Below are positions 12,432 to 24,696 of a stretch of DNA of 64,000 nucleotides, one piece after another. The translations under genes were made by a program, and so were the position numbers. Positions within the stretch are counted from its first letter, which is position 1. Each line of letters starts with the position of its first letter. The stretch spans positions 10,602,001 through 10,666,000 of the forward strand of contig OX579642.1 of NCBI GenBank assembly GCA_951230915.1, given 5' to 3'. The notes under the pieces are model-generated. The model made no database searches. It had not been told where the DNA came from and saw only the letters and a list, made by a program, of their open reading frames with translations. Source of the DNA: Antitrichia curtipendula. Lineage: Eukaryota; Streptophyta; Bryopsida; Hypnales; Leucodontaceae.

Positions 12432-15400
12432 ATGGTTATGGACGACGAGAATGATGCTCTTGCTCAAGCTCAAGGGCAGACGAACGACGGGGACTACGAC
12501 ACCGCCATCGCCGTGAAGCTGTCGGCAGGGTGGGTTCTGACAGGCGAGGAATGCGAGGTGTGTGTCACGTCGCTCGTCTGCAACTGGTAACTCACCTCTC
12601 ATTGCTCACCTCACAATGCAAACCTATGTTCAGTTCCGCTGTCTGTGTGCAGATTAGTGGCTATCAGATAACATTGATAAACGTGGTTTTAGAAACTTGT
12701 TGAATAGGAAGCTTTACGAATAGGGTGGAGTTTCATAATCTCATAATCTCATTCCTTCTTTAACGTTATCATGTTCTTTTCCGAACCCTCATCGAACATA
12801 GTTGAACAGAATCCAACCACTGCGGATTTTGTCTAGTAATATGAAACCGCAACCTCATTGCGAAAATAAAATCCGCCGCCATTCCACCTTATTTCTCATA
12901 ACAAGGCTCTACTTCCACATTCAAAATCCCATACCAAGGAATACACAATAAGTTCTACTGCAGACATCCTACCCTGTAATGTACTCTGCTGTGATAGTCC
13001 GCCAACACTGTCCAGGCTTTCCCTTGTTGTGGGATTCTGCCCTTTCACACTACCTAATCCATCTCAAGCCTCCAATCCTCAACCTCTAAGGTAACTGGAC
13101 CTGATTTTGACATCTTCCTAAAACCATCCCCTACAGAGTCTTGCCTAAAATGTGCTACCTGTATTCATGAGAGCCTAGTTGCAGCACTTTGAAAATTCAT
13201 AGTGTATTCATGCGGTGTTCAAAAAATGCATTAGCAGAGAAATTCGAATATTCTTCTGACTTCCAGCAATATCCAACAGAAATTAAGCAATTAGGTGCAA
13301 TTATCTTAATCCCTCTTACATGTCCATCTAACTCCCTCTCCTCCTCCTCTTGTCTCCAGCTTGAAACAGACATACTGCGTGGCATGCCTAGAATGGAAAA
13401 AGACGACTTTCACTCCCACATCCCCCAAACAGACTCCAGAAATCCATTGCTTGGTGACAGACTCATTGCCGTCTCTCAAGGCCCTCAAGACCCTCAAGTC
13501 CCAACCCAAGCTGAAGGCTAGTCGAAGCAGTCCAAGCTTGGACACAGGGCCTACCCGATTGAAAGACCTCGATAGTCCAAGACCGAGAACCACATTGCAA
13601 CAACACCTCTTCTGCTCGGTCCCTCCCATCGTAGACGACGAGTCAGGTCCCATCAACGGAGCTCTCTGGGAAGACTCGGAAGCCAGAGTCATTCGCAGGA
13701 AGCAACAGGAAGGGAAACATTGCGAGGGCCTGTCTCCGAGAACTGTGCTGGAGGGGCCCGAGTCTTCCAATAGTGGATGGTCGGAGTGTAATTCTTCCGA
13801 GAAGATTTTTTCGCAGTTTGATTATGAAGGCGGTGTGCCTGGGTTGTTGCAGCCGTCGCAGAAGCATTGCATGCAAAGCTTGTGGAGGTGAGACGATGCT
13901 CTTTGTTTCCATTGCTACCTTTGGTGTTTTTTTAGAGTGATTGTTTTGGACCTCGTTTGCTTTGTACTCAATGGTTTCTAGCAACCTGTAGTTAATGATC
14001 TTTTGGTGGATATTCAAGGATTACAACACGCCTGTAGTTAATGCGGTTGTTTGTGTTTGTTGGTGTTTAGTTGCGAGACGGTGTTCGTTTGTCTTCTTAG
14101 TGAACTCCAGTATTTTAGAGTGTTTAAGATTCAGTCTTATTTGGTTTGTACGCAATGAGTACAAGGAACCTGTAGCTAATGCGTTTGTTTGTGTTTGTTG
14201 ATGGTTTGGTTATTGTATGTTTAACAGCGTGCTAGTTCTGTAGGTTTTGGTTGTATGCTAGTTTGGGTACTGCTTGTGGTGCACCAGAACTTTTGCTTTT
14301 GGCTTGTTGTGGTTGTGTCAGAAGTATTGCATGCACAGTTTATGGAGGTGAGACGATGTTCTTTTGTCTTCGTAGTGCACTCCAGTTTGAAGAGTGTTTG
14401 TGGTTCAGTCTCATTTGGTTTATAGTATGGGTGCTGCTCGCCTGTAGTGAATGCACTTGTTTGGGTTTGTTGCTAGTTTTGTTGTTGGTTATGCTAGATT
14501 TTGTATTGCGTGCGGTTCACTCGAGCTTTTACTTCTGGCTTGGAGTGCTTGTGGCAGAAGCATGGTATGTAGAGCCTGCGGTGGTAAGATGACATTTTTT
14601 GTCTTCGTTGTTAACTTTAGAGTGTTCTTAGAGTGTTTTGTGGTTCATTCTCATTTGGTTTGAACTTAATGAATACAATCCGACTGTAATTACTGCGTCT
14701 GTTTGTGTTCTTGTTGTTGGCTATGCTAGAATGAGTATTGCGTGCGGTTGTATGCTGCAGCTTTTTGTGGTCACATGTCCGTGTGTCGGAACTCTGCGAC
14801 TTGGTGTGATATGCACCCATTACAAGCTAGCTGTAACTTAAATTAGCAAAGCTCCAATTGCCAAAGATCTGACACACAACTGATTCTTCCTTTAAAATAA
14901 TAGGACAGTGCAACCTTCAAGAATTGCACAAATCTTTGCCATTGTCATTGAAATTTAATGTTAATTCCTTGCAGGTCTTTTGCAACGAGGAAATGGCAGT
15001 CATTTCCTTCTTCGTACCGGAAGAAGGAGCTGTCGATCTCGGAGCCTGTGCAGCAGTCTTCGCCGAGTGCCAGAACTGAGAGTGGAGCCCTAGGGCCAGA
15101 GGACTGTGTGGGTGATTTACTTTCTGTCTCGACTAGTGCCAAGCGGTCCTGGCAGACGTTCTCTTATGAGGATCTCTCTCTTGCAACCAACAATTTTGAT
15201 CCTGGTGAGTGCTCGGCTCGTGCCTTTTCTAGTACGAGGTTATGTTAAATCTAGATCAGTTCAAGATTTGAGATATCCTAGTATAGGGTACGGATATTTT
15301 AAATCTCAGAGGTGTTTAGATTGGATATACTCTTGCACTTTGCTAGATCTTTACCGTTTTCATGTTATGATGAAGACACAATGTATTGTCGAGTCTGAGT

Positions 15401-18400
15401 TTTTAAAGGCAACCGTCTCTCTTATCAAGTCTCTCTTTTGGGTTGGTCACATCAAGGATAGTAATCCAGAAACCTTTTTCTCAATGTGCGCTCAACAAAT
15501 AAGTATAGATGTAGATGTTTGAAATTTAGTATTATATCGATGAAAAGAAGAAAGTATGCTCTCCATAAACCAATGATTCAGACATTTTGGAGTCCAAGGT
15601 ACTTCTATTTCTTGTGCTTGAGTCACGTCACAAAAGTGGCTGGACATGTTGAATTGCTGACGTGCGTACAATTGGTGTGCAGCGAATATAGTGGGGAAGG
15701 GAGGATTTGGAAAGGTATTCAGGGGAGTGCTCAAAACCGGGCAATTAATTGCAGTGAAGAAACACAGCCGGGGTGACACAGCGGCCGAGAAGGAAAGGGA
15801 CTTCCTCATTGAGTTGGGCATTGTCAGCCACGTGTCGCACATCAATGTGGCCAAGCTGTTGGGCATTTGTATTGAAAATGGCCTCCACCTCGTCTTCCAG
15901 TTCTCTACCCTTGGCAGTCTCCAACCCCTTCTCCACTGTAAGTCCATGATTAAATAATTCTGTACTTGGTGGTGTAACAATTTAGCAACTCTCAATTGAA
16001 CATAAAGAACTCTGGAAATTGCACTAGTGTATTTTTAATTCTATTGAAAGTGACAAAATGCAAGCCATGGCGTCTAGTGTAAGCCTTGGTGCAATTTTTT
16101 CAATTCTTTACGTAAGATAAGCCACTCCATCCTGGGGGGCCACTAATGTAAGGTAACGCAGACTCATTCTTATGCTCTCAGGCATAGTTGCCTTACATTG
16201 GTGTGTTTGATCTAAGGTATGTTCATTATTCTTTGGTTGAGCGGAAGAGACTTATAATTGGTGTTGTGGGTATAATATAAGACTATGTCAAATCTAGACC
16301 CCTTTAAGATTAAAGGTATCCGTACTCTACTCTAGAATAATTCAAATCTTGGAGAAGTCTAGCTTGAAGTTACTCTCATGCTATACCCAAATAACATTAG
16401 TTATATACTATAATGTTATGTTCCATGTAAGCCCGGTGATGACCCAAAATGCACACCCTTTGGCGTTCTCGATTCAAGATTTGAATTTAACGTTATCTCT
16501 AGAACCACAATGGTTACCTACTCTTCAATAAGAATTTGAATGCATAGGACTTGCTTTAAGCTTCAAGTCATGAATTTAATGACTTGTGCATGCCTTCAAA
16601 TGACTAAGTTTCATGAGATGGCACTGCAGCGCCTGTGAGCTCGCCAGTTCTGTCGTGGGAGGCAAGGATAAAAGTTGCAGTGGGAGTGGCCAGAGGCTTG
16701 TGCTACTTGCATGAGCAGTGTCAAAGGCGGATCATTCACCGTGACATCAAAGCCTCCAATATATTATTGGACTCGGATTATGAGCCCCAGGTTGGTTCAG
16801 GCTATGATCAGTACTTACACTTTGACGTCTTTATTATGACCTCACCAAAACAATATTAATATTAATGGAATTCTAAATAATGGCATTTTAATGTCACATT
16901 TTAATGCCATTATTTAGAATGCCATTGTCTGTAGCACACAATAATTGAGTGTCTTGATTGTAGCACAACTGTCCTACATTCAAACTATATTCTTTCTCAT
17001 CTTTGGGGACCCTTTGCAGTCAGATTATATACATAATTCTTGGAAGTCTTGCATTGATTGGAGATTATGTGCTTGAATTTTTTGAAGACTTTCTAAAGAC
17101 CTTTTCTGTGATACACAGATCTCAGATTTCGGCTTGTCAAAGTGGCTGCCAGACGGATGGACGCATCACACTGTCTCCCCAATAGAGGGAACCTTTGGGT
17201 ACGCCACTGTCCTTCATTGTACCTTAAAATGTTTTTGTGCTCTAGAAGTTGTCCCTTTTTTTAATGGCAATATAAACTACATATAGGTCACTCATATTCC
17301 TTTCAATTGGAGGGATTCGAAGAAGCCTGGTCTTTGTGGAGGCTGAATTCCCCAAAACAGCAGTATTGATCACTTGTGCACTTTCTTTTCTGTCACCTGA
17401 GTTTTTGTGTCTTCCAAAATGATGCCTCTTTTTATGTCAAGTATAATCGTTGCTAAATGTCTCTCATAACATTTTGTAACTCTTGTAAATATCTTTCATA
17501 GCATTCATAACAATTCATTGCATTTGGACACAGTTGACCCATGATAAGCTGACTTTCGAAACTTGAATAATATTAAGCATTCTTGTACTTGCATACAGCT
17601 TGTAGTGACTCTTAGTTGCAGTAGTAATGACAAGATAGCGAAGTGAAGTAGCATGCAAACATTAGCTAAAAAATTGATAGAATCAGAACGATGGATCCAG
17701 ATTCTTGACCCTTATGATTCCTTGTGAGTAGTTTTAAATCTTCATATCACAAGATATAATCAACGAAATGAAACGTATATTTCAGGTACTTGGCACCTGA
17801 ATACTTCATGCATGGAATTGTGGATGAGAAGACGGACGTGTACGCTTATGGAGTCCTGCTTTTGGAGCTTATAACGGGTCGTCGGCCTGTAGATTCTGAG
17901 AAGCAGAACCTTGTCATATGGGTGAGTTTATCAACTCTTCCTCATTTCAGCTGCTTATTAATCCTTTACCTCTAAGAGTCCCTGGTAAGAAGGTGGATGT
18001 AGATTTTGAGCTTGCGGGGCAAAATAACTATAGCACGAGAGGAATCTAGATATCAAATCTTCATTTTTGCAAGTCTTTCTTCTTTTCCTAACCCTATATG
18101 AACTTATTCAATAATCATGAAGCATTGAGTGACCATGATAGTCGCATTATTGAAGAATAGACAAAAATATCTTTCTAAACGTACTTGTTCTTCATCCATT
18201 TCTTGTAGCTTGCAATATAAGCTCTTGAAAACATTCCTAATCCACCCAATGGATGCCGTCTCTTTTATGGGTTAAACATGAAAAGTCTCTCATTGCTTTC
18301 CTCCTGTCCAACAAAAGTGAGATTTTCAGAAAGTTGCGCGTACTGGCTTCTTGTCCTTTGTCCAAGGCATATTGTCTATCTCTGACATCATGCCTTAAGG

Positions 18401-19354
18401 ATAAAATCTGCTCATGTAATTACTAGAATTACCCAATAAATACTTAATTCACGATGATCTTAGGTCCAGCATTACTCGATTCTTACATGTTTAAGATTTT
18501 AGTGTTGAGGTTATTCCATTTTCTCTACTTTTTTAATTGTTTGGTTCCAAACTCATGCAATTTGACTCAAATCTATGAAAAGTGGTGATTTTGCATGGGT
18601 TGAGATGGGTTGAGATGATAACTTCTCATGGAGTGGTGTAAAATTTCGTGTATTCGCTTGGAGTTTGTGTTACTCTCCTTGTGCTAAATCAAAGTTTTCT
18701 ACGATTGCAGGCAAGGCCTTACCTAAACTTGGGCAACATCAAACAGCTCGTAGACCGGCGTTTGGATGGAGCCTTTGATGCTGTTCAAATGAATCGTATG
18801 GTATTGACGGCCGACTTGTGTGTCCGGCGGTCAGCTCCTTGGCGCCCATCAATGAGCCAGGTTTGGATAACTTGCCGGATCCTTCAGTCAATGTAATTTC
18901 TAGTTAGTGCTACATTGACATGTCCTATTGATGTGTGTTACGAAATTAACTTACATATATGGTTAAACTTTTTTCAGATTATATTTTTGAAGAGTCTTCA
19001 ACTTGAATAGCACAAGTACGCAAACCTCGGATAAAAATATTCTCACTTTAAACCTCACACTAATATTAAATCAAATCCGTTAACATTAATCTTAGCATTA
19101 ACTTAACATTAACCAATATGCCCACTAATTGAACATTTTCAATCTAACTGGGAGCCTATCGTAATGAATGCCAGGTTGTGCAACTCTTATCAGAAGACGC
19201 AGTGGAGAAGAAATCCGAGCATCTGGCCAGACTATTTTCCAAGTCCCATGATTTTACTTTCTCTGAGGCTGAATCTCAAGAAGATTATGGCTATACCGAT
19301 GATTATGAGAGTGACATGCAACGGCACCGTGCTCTTGCTCTAGAATTTGAGTGA
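12432..19354 (+). CDS. receptor-like cytoplasmic kinase class VI with N-terminal ZNRD2-like zinc ribbon
   Basis: Ser/Thr protein kinase of 624 residues. Coding exons: 12432-12586, 13360-13887, 14975-15204, 15683-15937, 16630-16790, 17119-17198, 17786-17921, 18711-18860, 19175-19354. All junctions are GT/AG and the phases agree throughout. Residues 25-61 form a Cys4 ribbon (C41xxC44, C58xxC61, with GWVLTGEEC and TYCVACLEW) like ZNRD2/SSSCA1. Residues 62-270 are a Ser/Pro/Lys-rich linker. The kinase domain starts at [17 protein letters not shown] (about 285) and has GKGGFG (309-314), Lys330, Glu348, HRD Asp428, Asn433, DFG Asp446, a GTFGYLAPEY activation segment and GRRPVD. The acidic tail is typical of class VI. 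There is no signal peptide or membrane segment, so a cytosolic or peripheral membrane location is expected. Known class VI kinases (RBK1/RBK2) bind ROP GTPases; that role here is inferred. The fused zinc ribbon is unusual for this class. Confidence 0.88.
13858..14660 (+). repeat. tandem duplications in kinase intron 2 copying the exon 2 donor
   Basis: The exon 2 end and donor (gcagaagcattgcatg ... tggag|gtgagacgatg at 13858-13898) recurs inside the intron: 'cagaagtattgcatgc...ggaggtgagacgatg' near 14316-14356, 'gcagaagcatggtatg...ggtaagatgac' near 14553-14592, and a weaker copy near 14070. Downstream text such as 'gagtgtttgtggttcagtctcatttggttt' variants and 'gtttgtttgtgtttg' repeats with it at intervals of about 190-270 bp. 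The copies therefore carry decoy 5' splice sites. Confidence 0.7.
16870..16920. repeat. 18-bp perfect inverted repeat in kinase intron 5
   Basis: ATTCTAAATAATGGCATT (16870-16887) and its exact reverse complement (16903-16920) are separated by 15 bases. This could be a transcript hairpin or a tiny foldback element; nothing shows which. Confidence 0.75.
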
Positions 19355-22300
19355 GAATGGAAAACAACATTTCACAAGCACATCTTTCCATTCCTTCATC
19401 AGCATTAGTTTTGAGTTTTTGGATACTGAACTTCACAACATGGAGGTAGGTTCATGTATAACTTACTTCCTCTTTCCATAGCCACTTGGTCGTCCGTAAG
19501 CACCTTGGTTGTGATATTTTTTTCATCCACGACCAAATGGATATGCCAGGTAGTGAGACTGTGGAAGGATGGGATTGCTCATTCCTCCTGCTGAGACCGT
19601 TGTGTAGTACTTATGTGGACCTCCAAATCTGCTCAGTGAAGATTCTTGTTATTGTGTACATGCCTTTTGTACAATAGGTCAAGTGATAGGAAAGCCATAG
19701 AAATGAAACTAATGCAATCGCATTGAGCTTTTGGTTACTACTGTTTGGAGACAGGTTCAATTGTTTCCATTGAACTAATTACAGTGGACTCTAGCTTGGA
19801 GTGTCACGTGTAGGCATCCATTGCAGGAGTGTAGAATAGTGGGCCTGTAGGTTCTTCTGTCAGTTCAGGACTGCAGTATGCAGCAATTTCCGATAATGGA
19901 ATTTGGGAGTTCCATGCGCCAGTTCATTGTTTATTTTCCCTGTTATGCCGGAAAGTAATCTCAAAGTGTTTGATGGGAGACTCTACTAAGGTTCCTGCAG
20001 AAACGATGATTGCAGCTGTTCATTGCAACGGTGATAGCCCAAAATAATTGGATCATTTTGAGCTAACTACCTCACTGATAGGTACCTTTCTTTCAAGGTT
20101 AAGAGTATACATACCATTGCCTTCAAAGGGCCTGAAACTTGCCTGATATGTACGCCCTCTGAAAATAAATCCCTGATTTTCTAAATTTGCTTGTCTCACA
20201 TTAAATTCGGTGTTTCAATTGTTCACAGAAATTGCTGGATTGACAGAACTAGAATCACTTTATGGCACTTGAATCGCAAGTCACACAACTCGAATCATCG
20301 GACTCTAATCGCACTGGAAGAATTGGTCAGCTGACTCATAGTGACTCATAGTGGACAGCTAGGAAATGACCCCATTATGGGCTTTTTCAGTTTGTGAGGT
20401 TTTGGCTTCAATGCATGTCTTACATGACAGTAATGGAGTGATTACTGATTTCATTAGGAACTTTCAACTTTTCAGTGTGAATTAATTGTGAGAATTCACT
20501 TTTTAGGATTTCCTTGTTAGAAAATATTATGATTGCTTTAGGTGAGCAAAATGAGCATGATGGTTTCGGATTTTGTAGGTTCCAAGGGAGTCTACAGACT
20601 CTTTGGGGTCATGATGCATTGGACACTTCAAAAATTCATAGCAAATTCATATTTTATCAAAAAGATAAAATTTTAATTGCTCTCACTATTTTTCACACTT
20701 GTTACTATTGTGGAAAAGAATTGAAAAATTTCAGCAACCATATTGTGGTCAAACTTCTAATTCTGACCACAATGGGTTGTTTTACCTTAAATGTATGGGA
20801 GTTGGAAGTAGGAGGATAGGTGTCCATTGCATCAGAGTCAGTTGTAGAGAACGATGAAATTGTCAATTTTGGAGTTCATTAAAAGCTACAAGAACTATGG
20901 ATTCTCGTCCAAATAGGAGCAATTTACAAGTTGATCAAGCTTTTTTCAAGAAACTATAAATTTATTTATAGGCAAAGAGAGTACTTTGGGTCCCTTTAAA
21001 AAGGGGATTGTAGTTGAGGTGCACTCTAGGGGAGGGGGTGGTGTACAAGCATATTTCTTCATACTTTGGAATTTTGTAAGCCTACTAGTGTCCATGGCCA
21101 ATTATAACTATTGCAAACCCTAGTGCACATTTTGGGAGTGCAACCGCAAAAGAGAGATTCCTTCAAAGATTTTCTTTGAACTCAATCCTAATGTGTCAAG
21201 CAATATTCTACTTGGTGATTGGTCAATTGACTATTTATGGGATATGTTTGGTGAATAAGGGTTGGAGACAATAAGTTCGAGGGCTTCTCAAAAAAAGATG
21301 TAATATTTTAGATTGTCAAGTTTTGCAAGAAACAAAACAAGTATTTTGAAAATGACATAAAGCATTTTTAAAGTATAACCATCTATTAATATCTTTGCCT
21401 AAATATCAAACAACAATTCAAATATGATCATGAATGCAGAAGGAAGATATGATAAGTTGTTAATAACTAAGCCATTGGAAGTGATCATTGAATAGGTTTT
21501 ACTATGTAAATTCACCATTTATGCTTATTTTATTCAAATGTGTGCAACATTTATAAGTGAATTTACTGTCACTTATTGATGTTCTACTAAGATGAACTTT
21601 AAAAGTGAATATTTCTAAAATTTTGGTCAAAGTTCTTTTTTTTCAATTCAAAATATGCTCTTTCTTCAAAATGCTAAAATACACACATTATTCTTTCATC
21701 TAAACTAGTGTACCTTGTGCCAATATTTGCCACAACCAAAATAAAAATAAAAATAATTTAAAAACTTTAAAAAATAAAAAACAACTCAAAAATCAATCAC
21801 TTTCACATCATAGGTTCAAATGCCATGAAACAAAGCCCGTACACCCCTCCTTGCCAAGAGCTTTCTGACGATACTAAGAACACAGCCCAAAGATGCACGC
21901 TTCCAGAGATCTCACCGTAACAAAACAGAACAGACAACCTAACTTAAGGTATGGATTCTATTATGGTCTTATTGAGTACAAGGTTTTTATGCAAGTTCAC
22001 ACCTTATTAACATTTGCTTTGCTTGCATTTTTAAAGACATGTAGTTTCATTAGTAAAGAGTAAAAACAAAAATCATTTCCATTGAATTATATTGTTGATT
22101 GAGGCATAGAAATAAAAACTATTGATGTTTTGATTATAAATCCCTCCAATTGAGGTTAAATTATTCTTTTTCTATGGATTGAAAGTTTACAATATATGAT
22201 CACTAAAGAATAAGTCTTCCAATCCTTTGTTTAATTGTCAAATCTAAAATTATCCCCATACAAATTTATGAGTTCAAAAGACACGACAAGTGTACTCTTT

Positions 22301-22868
22301 AATCAATATATCTCATTTCAAAATGTACTCTAGAATTATTCCAACTATTCTTAAAATAAGTTTTTTTTCCAAAGGCTAATATATTTGAGATCTGTCTTGA
22401 AGAAATGAACTTTATGGATGAAAATCAAGAAAGAATTAGACACAAAAGACATTCTAGAAAACACATCAATAATTGTCACTTGCACAATTCAATAGTGCCA
22501 CTAACACATCCTAAAAAGGCATTTTGCTTCATTTATTCTTCTATCCTAAAAGACCTATCGTAGACCTATCCTAAAAAAGCATATTGTTTCATTTAGACTT
22601 CTATCTTGGGCACATTGTGATCATTCCTACAATGACAAAAATAGTGAGGTAGCTACAATAGAATTGCATACCTTAGAAAATCAAGCTTCACAACTCATAA
22701 TTTTTTGCTTCCCATGAATCAAGGTTCCTTTCATTCAAGAAAATCTTGAATTTGGAGGATTGGAGGTCTTAAATTCACGGAAACTTGAATATTGTAGGTT
22801 GGTAGTAGATCGGGTATAAAATAATTCCTGAAAATCTAGCCGAATTATTTTGTAAATCATTCTTCAAA
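19355..22868. other. kinase 3' UTR and gene-free spacer
   Basis: The region just after the stop is presumably the 3' UTR. AATAAA at 20164-20169 is one possible polyadenylation signal, but the 3' end cannot be fixed. The remainder to 22868 is AT-rich. A 101-codon frame at 20514-20819 has no recognisable domain and I leave it uncalled. No RNA gene or clear element end was found. Confidence 0.45.
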
Positions 22869-24693
22869 CACTACAACAAAATGAGTGTTTTATAACTGCA
22901 AAATATGATTGCAACGTGGAATATGACTGCAGTCAGTCATATTTTTGGCTAACGTGAAATATGATTGCGATTAGTCATATTTTGGAAAACGTGGAATATG
23001 ACTACAGTTAGTCATATTTTTGGCTGATGTAGAATATGACTGCGGTTAGTCATATTTTGGCAAATGTGGCATATGACTTTGTACAATCATATTTTTTGTA
23101 GATGTGAAATATGACTCTTGTGAGTCGTATTTTTAGTTGATGTGGTAGTTTATATGGATGTTATTAATAATTTATGACTAGTTGCAGTCATATTTTTAGA
23201 AGTACAAAGTCATATTTTGATGTGCATAACTATGAGCATTATGACTAAAGTTAGTTATATTTTGGTCAATATATATTATGAAATGTAACTCAAGCACGTG
23301 ACATTCCGGATGATTGAGAATCCTATTTTTAAAATTTGGGTGTGGTCTATGATTGGAGTGACTAAGGTCTAAAGTAACTTCAGTTACAAACTACAATCAC
23401 ATTTTCTATGCATTTTAAATAGACATGATACATTGAAATTGTACATCAAAATGATTTAACAATTGAATAAAAGACTTTATGTAGTCAAAAATGAATATAT
23501 ATGATTTTAGAGATATACTAGAGATAATCATATTGGAGAGAGAGAATGCAAAAAGGAAAGCAACTCTCTTCATTGACATTTGTTAGTCACCAATACAAAC
23601 ATATATACCACAATGAATCATTCACAAAATCCAATAAGGCCTATATTCCTTACAATAATGTGAAGATGGCTCTATAGGGTTGCAAGTAGCCTCCAATGAC
23701 TTTGTTTCAACTTTTGGTGCCTGCATAAACAATTAAAAAAATGGGAGGTTAATTTTTAGTGAATGAACAACAAAGCTCAACCTTCAAAAGCTTTCAACAA
23801 CACAAAATATGTAGCTCAAGTGTACGGTAGGAAAAATAAGAATGTTGATGGAAAAAACAAGAAGAAAAAATAGACAAGTACTAAGAGATAACAACAAGCA
23901 AGAGTTCAGATGTAATAAGAAACAAGAAGCAACAACTAGGACACAACAAGAAACAAGAAGCAACAACTAAGATACAACAAGCAACAACAAGAAACAAGAA
24001 TTAAGATGCAACAAAAAGAAATAAGAAAAAAGAATTAAAAAGCAACAAGAAGAAACAAAAAATAAGAACTAAGAAGAAGAAAGAGTTAAAAATGCTAGAG
24101 AAAGAAAGAGTTTAGATGCAACAACAAGAAACAAGGAGCATGATTATAACTAAGAAGCAACAAGAAAGAAGAGTTAAGATGCAACAAAAGACAACAACTA
24201 AGAAACAAAAAATAAGAAGCAATAACAAGTATGAGCTAAGAGACAATAAAAGGTAAGGAAGAAGGGCCAAAAAAAGTGGCAGCTAGGATTTCAAGACCCT
24301 AAAAAGTAACGGCTAGGGTTTCAAAATCCTAAAAAATAGGTGAGTAGGATTTCAAAATCCTAAACAATGGCTTGTTCAAATTTTTTTTGAATTGCCCGTA
24401 TTTTTTTTGGGTTGCCCAAAACAAAACAAATGTCACTATTATGGAAATATGATTGACAATATGATTTAGCGTTTCCCAAACATGTTCCCTACGTTCCCTA
24501 TAAAGTACTTTGGTGTTCCTAATGGTCGTATAGTGTATACTTGTAAAGTAGAAGGCCCAAAAATGACTGACAATCGTATTTTGCAATTATATTTTTCTTT
24601 AAGGTGTTGGCCTTCAAGAATATGACTGCAACCAGTCGTTAGTCATCCTCATTCATATTTTTGTAGTCATAAATTATCCATTTTCTTGTAGTG
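22869..24693. mobile_element. non-autonomous CACTA (En/Spm-like) element, 1825 bp
   Basis: The left end is CACTACAACAAAATGAG and the right end CATTTTCTTGTAGTG, matching the canonical CACTACAAGAAAA ends of plant CACTA transposons. Flanking AAA (22866-22868 and 24694-24696) fits the 3-bp duplication. Subterminal repeats are dense: variants of 'aatatgactgcagttagtc' with inverted 'gactaactgcagtcata' text recur every ~60 bp at 22895-23270 and again at 24560-24670. Between about 23780 and 24260 lies low-complexity 'aacaagaagcaacaac' sequence. No transposase frame is present, so movement would need an enzyme supplied elsewhere. Confidence 0.85.
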
Positions 24694-24696
24694 AAA

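Noticed and set aside
12432..13887. Zinc ribbon exons as a separate gene ending before the kinase
   Set aside because: Exon 2 has a good GTGAGA donor and its phase matches exon 3 exactly. The two-gene reading remains possible but needs transcript data.
14251..14592. 113-codon plus-strand frame
   Set aside because: Lies in kinase intron 2 across the tandem duplication; no domain.
23784..24260. Repeated 'aacaagaagcaac' text as a coding repeat protein
   Set aside because: Low-complexity sequence inside a CACTA element with no sustained frame.
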